This document shows positions 59,355-64,000 of a stretch of DNA of 64,000 bases, one piece after another. The DNA lies in NCBI RefSeq assembly GCF_036013645.1, contig NZ_CP107870.1, forward strand, positions 166,518 through 230,517, given 5' to 3'. Both the position numbers and the translations under genes were made by a program. This DNA is from Streptomyces sp. NBC_00490. GTDB lineage: Bacteria > Actinomycetota > Actinomycetes > Streptomycetales > Streptomycetaceae. Positions within the stretch are counted from its first letter, which is position 1. Each line of letters begins with the position of its first letter. Below the pieces are notes generated by a model that ran no database searches, was not told the origin of the DNA, and worked only from the letters and a program-made list of their open reading frames with translations.

Positions 59355-59632
59355 CTGGAGCCTCCCTCAGCCACCCACGATCAGGAAGAAGGAGATGGGG
59401 CGGGGCTGGGGCAGAGGTCGGCCCGGCGGAGGGACCGGGCGCCCTGGAGGGGTGTTGCGCGTCGGCGGCGCCTCCGCGCTGCCCGGCCGCTGAAGCGTCC
59501 GGCCGCTGAAGCGTCCGGGCGGTGGAGCGTCCGGGCGGTGGAGCAGGGGGCAGCGGGCGGCGGCGAACGGCGAACTGCACTGCTGCGCCAAGGCGTTGCG
59601 GTAGGGGACAGCGGACAGTTGGCGAACTGCGC

Positions 59633-59716
59633 TGTTGCGCCAGGGTGTTGCGGTGGAGGTTGCGCCAAGGGGTTGCGCTGGAGGTTGCGCCAGGGTGTTG
59701 CGCTGGAGGTTGCGCA
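59633..59716. repeat. tandem array 2: 25-bp units built of two GTTGCG half-units
   Basis: Three full units start at 59633, 59658 and 59683, and a partial one at 59708. Each is a 13+12-base pair such as GGTTGCGCCAAGG and GGTTGCGCTGGA, so the underlying period is close to 12 bp, as in arrays 1 and 3. Confidence 0.75.
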
Positions 59717-59761
59717 GCCTCCTGGCGGGCGCTCCCGTCACCCCTGGTCAGGAGCCCACTG

Positions 59762-59789
59762 GGGCGTGGTCTGGGTGCTGACATCCCCC
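59762..59789. repeat. 28-bp box, copy 2
   Basis: GGGCGTGGTCTGGGTGCTGA followed by CATCCCCC; copy of 59327-59354. It lies 45 bp after array 2. Confidence 0.55.
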
Positions 59790-59993
59790 TCAGAGCACCC
59801 CACGACCGCCCCGGCACAGAAGAAGAAGGGTGGGAGGGAAACGGGCGGGACGCGGCGAGCACCTCGGGGGATCAGGCGCCGACCCGTTGCTCGCGCGCGC
59901 CGGGCGGGGCCGCGCGCGGTCGAGGCGGCGCGGTGTCCGCGCAGCACTTGATGGGACCCGGCGGCACCTGGCCGGACTTCCCGGACCGAGGAG

Positions 59994-60047
59994 GGTCTCC
60001 CAGGAAAGTAGTCGGCACGCCCGGGGCCCCTTGACCACCTCCCCTGA
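59994..60047. repeat. 54-bp box, copy 1
   Basis: Shares AAGTAGTCGG, CCCCTTGACCA and flanking bases with 60149-60202; about 75-80 % identical by eye. No tandem array precedes it. Confidence 0.6.
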
Positions 60048-60083
60048 TCTGCGGCTTCGCCTGCCCCGCCGGGTCGGCTGAGG

Positions 60084-60131
60084 CAAGTTATAGAGCAAGT
60101 TGAGGGGCAAGTTGTAGGGCAACTTGTAGGG
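60084..60131. repeat. tandem array 3: four 12-bp units
   Basis: CAAGTTATAGAG, CAAGTTGAGGGG, CAAGTTGTAGGG and CAACTTGTAGGG. It is AT-richer than its surroundings. It lies between the two 54-bp boxes. Confidence 0.72.
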
Positions 60132-60148
60132 CAAGCCGCCCGTAGCAG

Positions 60149-60202
60149 GGCCGCCCAGGGAAGTAGTCGGCGCGTTCGGCACCCCTTGACCAAGCCCTCT
60201 GA
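60149..60202. repeat. 54-bp box, copy 2
   Basis: Copy of 59994-60047, 17 bp after array 3. It keeps the same array-then-box order as the two upstream modules. Confidence 0.6.
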
Positions 60203-60344
60203 CGTGCACGTTCCCCTGACCGAGCCGGATCGGTGAGGCGCCCTGCGAAAAGGGCGCAGCACTCGCGAACGACGGAGTCGTGCCGCTCACTCATCCGGAC
60301 GGCCCACCAGTGCAGATGCCGTTTCGTGCGCGGGCGTGGTGTGT

Positions 60345-60662
60345 TCAGTCGTCGTCGGTCTGCTCGGGCTGGCCCGGGTAGAGGCAGTACACGCACCGGG
60401 AGGAAGCATCGGTGCGGCCCATGCAGCGCTGGCAGATGCCGCGTTCGAGGACTGGGCCGCGGCCGTCGGCGCATCCGGGACAGGTCATCACCGGCTGCTG
60501 GAAACCGAAGCTGATCACCCAGCCAGCGCCTTCGGCAGCCTTGCGGGCGATCCGGGAGACCTCATCGGCGGAACGCTCGTCACCGTCGTCGCCTGTCTGG
60601 ACGGCCAGGTAGACGGCGAGGCAGTCGTCGGTATCGCACACGACAGCTATGCCGGTAGGCAT
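60345..60662 (-). CDS. small zinc-ribbon-like protein
   Basis: A 105-residue protein with several CxxC pairs: CDTDDC near residue 9, then CPGC, CQRC and CVYC in the C-terminal half (MTCPGCADG, GICQRCMG). This arrangement fits two zinc sites. The acidic tail EQTDDD ends it. Proteins of this type occur in Streptomyces plasmids and integrated elements. The coding bias is good, the start (ATG 60662) has a plausible purine-rich upstream GGGGGA. Function unknown. Confidence 0.7.
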   Translation of the reverse strand: MPTGIAVVCDTDDCLAVYLAVQTGDDGDERSADEVSRIARKAAEGAGWVISFGFQQPVMTCPGCADGRGPVLERGICQRCMGRTDASSRCVYCLYPGQPEQTDDD

Positions 60663-60765
60663 CCAGTCCCCCTCCCCGGGCGCGGCCCGTAGGCGGCCAC
60701 GCCGATCCGAACCTCGTGCTGAGAGGTATGCCCCGTGCCCGGGCGCTCACCCGGCACGGCAGTGG

Positions 60766-61095
60766 TCACGGCGATGGTCCTGCCGTAGCCCCGCCAGACG
60801 TCGCTGGCCCCTCGGACGCCGGGCCAGGCATGGGCGTACCGGCGGCTTGTTGCCGTACGCGGGTGATGTGGTCCAGGCCCTCGCGGTGGGCGGGAGGGTC
60901 AGCCAGGAAGCGGTCTTCGTGTTTTCGCCACATGGCCTCGGTCCGGGCCTTGGACGCTTCCGGGATGAGGGCTGGCAGCGTCGCCAGCACGGTCAGGGCC
61001 AGGCCCACCCATACGACCCGGCCGGGGACGTCGGCCAGGGCGGACACCAGGGCCGCGGAGCCGCTCACGGAGGCAACGGACACGGGGATGTTCAT
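60766..61095 (-). CDS. small single-helix membrane protein
   Basis: A 109-residue protein. A hydrophobic segment VVWVGLALTVLATLPALI (residues ~27-45) is followed by a basic/charged cytoplasmic-type region (ASKARTEAMWRKHEDRFLAD) and a Pro/Gly/Thr tail. The ATG at 61095 has AAGGAGT upstream. It resembles small proteins of Streptomyces integrative elements but no name is justified. Confidence 0.6.
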   Translation of the reverse strand: MNIPVSVASVSGSAALVSALADVPGRVVWVGLALTVLATLPALIPEASKARTEAMWRKHEDRFLADPPAHREGLDHITRVRQQAAGTPMPGPASEGPATSGGATAGPSP

Positions 61096-61316
61096 GACGG
61101 GGCTACTCCTTGACGGATGTGGTGGCTGAGCGGGGCGGCCTTGGGCTCTTGTCGCCTCTTGGGCTGCAGGTGGCGACACAGACAGGGACGCGCAGACGAT
61201 GTCGCTGGACAGTGACGGAGCGCAGGGTTAGCGGCGCAACCCCGCTGTCGTGACGGGGTCGCACGATGACTAGGGCGTCGGATACCGGAGCTGCCCCTAG
61301 CGCTGGCCCGGGCACG

Positions 61317-61352
61317 GGCGAGGCCCGGACCGCTGGCGGTCCGGGCCTCGCC
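61317..61352. terminator. 17-bp perfect stem-loop
   Basis: GGCGAGGCCCGGACCGC pairs exactly with its complement with only two bases between the arms (a real loop would open a few more). It is followed by TTACT. It separates the small-protein region from the TIR gene. Confidence 0.7.
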
Positions 61353-61551
61353 TTACTGAAAGACGTGTAACTCCGTCCTGCTGCACACCTGAGTTATGGG
61401 GCGCAGACCGGACGATGTGACGCGGCATGTTTGGACGGATCGGGGCGTCCGCCAGTCGGCCTCCTGGATAGAGAACGAACGGCTGCCGCGGGCGTGGCCC
61501 CGGTTCTACGCTGGACTATTCAGCACAGCACAGCGCGGGGCCGGGGGAGCA

Positions 61552-63888
61552 ATGAGCGCGGGTACGGTGGCGTCTGACGGTTCGTCGGCACGGCGGTGGT
61601 TCATCAGCCACGCCGGTGCGGATCGGGCGTGGGCGGAATGGATCGGCTGGCAGCTCCTGGACGCCGGGCATGAGATCGAGCTGGATTACTGGGACTGGGG
61701 TGCGGGCGACAACTTCGTGCTGAAGATGAACGCCGCTCTGGAGCGGGGCCGGTTTTTGGCGTTGTTCTCTCCGGCCTACTTCGAACCGAAGCGGTTCACG
61801 ACTCCGGAGTGGACCGCGATGGTCGCGAGAAGGGAGAAGATCACCCCGGTCCGTATCGCGGAGGCGACCCCGCCGGCGATTCTGAGTTTCCTCCTGGCCC
61901 CGGACCTGTTCAGGCTGGACGACTGCACCGCGCGTGAGGCGCTGTTGCGCGCGGTGAACGGCCCGTCCCGGCCTCGACAGGCGCCGTCGCGGCCGCCGGG
62001 GATGCTGGCCCGGGTGAGTGGCAGCGGACCGCGCCTGCCGGGGAGCCTGCCGCGGGTGTGGAACGTGCCGGCCCCGAATGCGGCGTTCACCGGACGCGAC
62101 AGCATGCTGGTTTACCTGCGGGAGCAGTTGGCGTCCGGTCAGCGGGTGGCGGTCCAGGCTCTGCATGGCCGGGGTGGGGTGGGTAAGACGCAGTTGGCGA
62201 TCGAGTACGCGCACCGGTTCGCCGGTGAGTATGAGCTGGCGTGGTGGATCGCCGCGGAAGACCCGGCCCTCATCCCGGACCAGCTTGCCGCGCTCGCCCT
62301 CCACACGGGTGCCGCGCCCGCGGGAACACCCGCTGCTGACGCGGTCTCCGCGCTCCTCGCCGAACTGCGGACGCGCTCGCGTTGGCTGTTGGTGTTCGAC
62401 AACGCCGAAGACCCCGACACGCTGGCACCGTTCCTGCCGGGCAGCACTACCGGGCATGTGTTGATCACCTCCCGCAACCCCCACTGGCACAACTACGCCG
62501 TTCCCCTCGACGTCGACACCCTCTCCCGGACCGAGTCGGTGGCCTTGCTGCGCGCTCAGGGCGCCGTCCTGACCGACGCGGACGCCGACGACATCGCCGC
62601 CGCCCTGGATGACCTTCCCCTCGCGCTCGCGCAGGCGGCCGCGCTCCTGACCCGGGGCTTGTCCGCGGCGGATTTGAAGGAGGAGCTGGAGGAGAACCTG
62701 GTTCAGGTGATGGGGCAGGGCCATCCGCCCGGTTACCCGACCGCCTTGGCCGCGCAGGTCCGCCTCACCCGTACCAGCCTGGAGACCGACCATCCCGGGG
62801 CGGCCGCGGTGGTGGACGCGCTGGCGTTGCTGGCACCGGAACCGTTCCCCCTCACTACCTGCGCCGCCAGCCGCCTCCCCGACCAGGCCTCCACTCTCCT
62901 GAAGGAGACGGTGGGTTCGCGGCTGGCAGCGGTGGAGGCGGTGGAGGCGGTGGCCAGGCACGGTCTGGCCCGCGTCCAGGACGGCACTGTCCAATTGCAC
63001 CGCCTCACCCAGGACATGCTCAAGGGTCAGATGACCGGCCAGGAGTCCGATCGGGCGGTGGCGGATGCTGAAGCACTCCTGACCGCGGCCAACCCTGGTG
63101 ACTCCGGTGAGCCGCGGTGGTGGCCGGCCTGGCAGGTGCTGCTTCCGCACGCGCTGGCCCCCGACCCCGCCCGACTCACCACCGACCGGGGTCGGTTCGT
63201 GGTGAGGCAGGCGTGCTGGTATCTGATGGATCGTGGGCAGGCCCGCCCGGCCCGGGAGCGGTTGCAACCGCTGTATGACACGTGCCTGCGGCAGCTGGGC
63301 CCTGACCACGACGACACCCTGCGGGCCGCCCACACTCTGGCTCGTGCGTACGACGACACCCAGGACCACGAACGCGCCCGCGCCCTGGATGAAGACACCC
63401 TCACCCGCCGCCGACGCCTCTACGGCGACGACGATCCCGACACCCTGGACAGCGCCAACAACCTTGCCATCCGGCTGCGGGCGCTGGGACGGCACGAGGA
63501 AGCCCTCGCCCTGGACGAGAAGACGCTGGAGACACGGCGTCGGGTGTTGGAGGCGGAGCATCCGAACACGCTGAGCGCGGCGGCCAACCTGGCTGCCCTT
63601 CTGGCGAGGGTGGGCCGGGTAGGAGAAGCGGTGGTGTTGGGGGAGGAGACGCTGGAGGTGCAGCGTCGGGTGCTGGGGATGGAGCATCCGGACACGCTTC
63701 GTACCGCGAACAATCTTGCTGTGCACTTGCGGGATGCAGGTCGGGTAGGGCAGGCGCGTGTGCTGGGTGAGGAGACGCTGGAGTGGCGACGGCGGGTGTG
63801 GGGTGAGGATCACCCTGAGACACGCCGTACTGCGGCGTGGATGGAGCGGCTAGTTAGGGGTGAGAGGGAGCCGAGGGTGGGTGAGTGA
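61552..63888 (+). CDS. TIR-NB-ARC-TPR protein
   Basis: A 778-residue STAND-type protein. Residues ~12-115 are a TIR domain ([40 protein letters not shown], in which the Glu of TPEW is the probable NADase glutamate). Residues ~180-480 are an NB-ARC ATPase (P-loop [22 protein letters not shown] as Walker [10 protein letters not shown] as sensor). The C-terminus (~570-765) has TPR-like repeats of the [19 protein letters not shown] type with HPxTLxxxxNLA. The start at 61552 follows GGGGGAGC. Such proteins sense phage components through the repeats and cleave NAD+ on oligomerisation, or take part in FxSxx-type peptide systems; no FxsA-like precursor is visible. Complete within the window. Confidence 0.9.
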   Translation: MSAGTVASDGSSARRWFISHAGADRAWAEWIGWQLLDAGHEIELDYWDWGAGDNFVLKMNAALERGRFLALFSPAYFEPKRFTTPEWTAMVARREKITPVRIAEATPPAILSFLLAPDLFRLDDCTAREALLRAVNGPSRPRQAPSRPPGMLARVSGSGPRLPGSLPRVWNVPAPNAAFTGRDSMLVYLREQLASGQRVAVQALHGRGGVGKTQLAIEYAHRFAGEYELAWWIAAEDPALIPDQLAALALHTGAAPAGTPAADAVSALLAELRTRSRWLLVFDNAEDPDTLAPFLPGSTTGHVLITSRNPHWHNYAVPLDVDTLSRTESVALLRAQGAVLTDADADDIAAALDDLPLALAQAAALLTRGLSAADLKEELEENLVQVMGQGHPPGYPTALAAQVRLTRTSLETDHPGAAAVVDALALLAPEPFPLTTCAASRLPDQASTLLKETVGSRLAAVEAVEAVARHGLARVQDGTVQLHRLTQDMLKGQMTGQESDRAVADAEALLTAANPGDSGEPRWWPAWQVLLPHALAPDPARLTTDRGRFVVRQACWYLMDRGQARPARERLQPLYDTCLRQLGPDHDDTLRAAHTLARAYDDTQDHERARALDEDTLTRRRRLYGDDDPDTLDSANNLAIRLRALGRHEEALALDEKTLETRRRVLEAEHPNTLSAAANLAALLARVGRVGEAVVLGEETLEVQRRVLGMEHPDTLRTANNLAVHLRDAGRVGQARVLGEETLEWRRRVWGEDHPETRRTAAWMERLVRGEREPRVGE

Positions 63889-63917
63889 TGGTGCCGTGGT
63901 CTGCCGCCCCGTACCGT

Positions 63918-64000
63918 CTACCAGCGCATTCCCAGCGCGTTGAGGGCTTCACGGCGTTCGGTGCTGAGTTTGGCGGCCCGCCGCCGGGCGTTGGCGATGA
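63918..64000 (-). CDS. C-terminal end of a helicase-associated-domain protein
   Basis: The minus-strand frame entering from the window edge reads ANARRRAAKLSTERREALNA, then LGMRW and TAG. This is the typical ending of the helicase-associated repeat found at the C-terminus of DEAD/DEAH helicases from Streptomyces mobile elements. Only ~26 residues are visible. Confidence 0.6.
   Translation of the reverse strand, partial: IANARRRAAKLSTERREALNALGMRW

Larger units (their letters stand above)
59198..60344. other. 1.15-kb repeat-rich non-coding region
   Basis: No open frame here combines a ribosome site, coding bias and a family. It carries three short tandem arrays (59233, 59633, 60084), a 28-bp box pair (59327 and 59762) and a 54-bp box pair (59994 and 60149). 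The layout suggests a plasmid- or integrative-element-type control region. Confidence 0.5.

Noticed and set aside
59233..60202. CRISPR array
   Set aside because: The tandem units are 12-25 bp, contiguous and without spacers; no cas gene is present.

Overview
The window is high-GC DNA with strong G/C bias at third codon positions, GTG as well as ATG starts, purine-rich ribosome binding sites and typical actinobacterial families: Tat-exported flavin oxidases, an LAL-type regulator, ThDP-dependent 2-oxoacid:ferredoxin oxidoreductase, DUF6233 and DUF6882 proteins, a Doc-type toxin pair and a TIR/NB-ARC/TPR protein. It is best read as a Streptomyces chromosome segment. No rRNA, tRNA or CRISPR array was seen.

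Bases 1-36500 look like a specialised-metabolite gene cluster without any PKS, NRPS or canonical terpene synthase. Its left arm (1-11990, all +) is methyltransferase end, UbiA prenyltransferase, acyl/aryl adenylating ligase, UDP-sugar dehydrogenase, an SDR-fold protein that lacks the catalytic Tyr/Lys, a flavin epoxidase-type monooxygenase, an alpha/beta hydrolase, an MMPL exporter and a second ligase that is a paralogue of the first. A TetR gene faces a P450, a tandem SnoaL-like protein and an Ada-derived regulator that has lost its alkyl-acceptor residues (12088-15906). A Tat-exported BBE-type oxidase, an FAD/NAD(P)-binding protein and a lone acyl carrier protein follow (16279-20698). Then come ferredoxin plus KorB/KorA (20782-24057, -), facing an LAL regulator coupled to an adenylating-enzyme homologue with destroyed catalytic motifs (24379-28379). 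A six-gene minus-strand operon (36336 down to 28513) encodes two Gfo/Idh/MocA dehydrogenases, a TIM-barrel isomerase, an M20 amidohydrolase, an Ldh2-type dehydrogenase and a DXS-like enzyme with an extra N-terminal domain. The working inference is a prenylated, oxidised, possibly glycosylated or sugar-derived product, activated by ligases, carried in part on the ACP and exported by the MMPL protein; the product is not identifiable from sequence.

Bases 37107-46096 return to general functions: a second-type sdhCAB operon, a NarL-type response regulator, a second Tat BBE oxidase, a toxin-antitoxin pair with a palindromic operator, a self-regulating TetR gene, and a TetR/hydrolase pair with two operator copies laid over a promoter.

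Bases 46100-64000 are accessory and scarred: gene fragments, a GGGACT motif array, a LysR/quinone-reductase pair, a pentapeptide-repeat protein, a GH74 enzyme with a ricin-type lectin domain, a truncated polysaccharide deacetylase abutting a Tn3 transposase C-terminus, two ~260-bp direct repeats, a Tn3 transposase N-terminus, a Trp/Pro-rich hydrolase, a repeat-rich non-coding stretch with three arrays of ~12-bp units (59233-60202), two small proteins, a TIR-NB-ARC-TPR protein and the end of a helicase-associated-domain protein.
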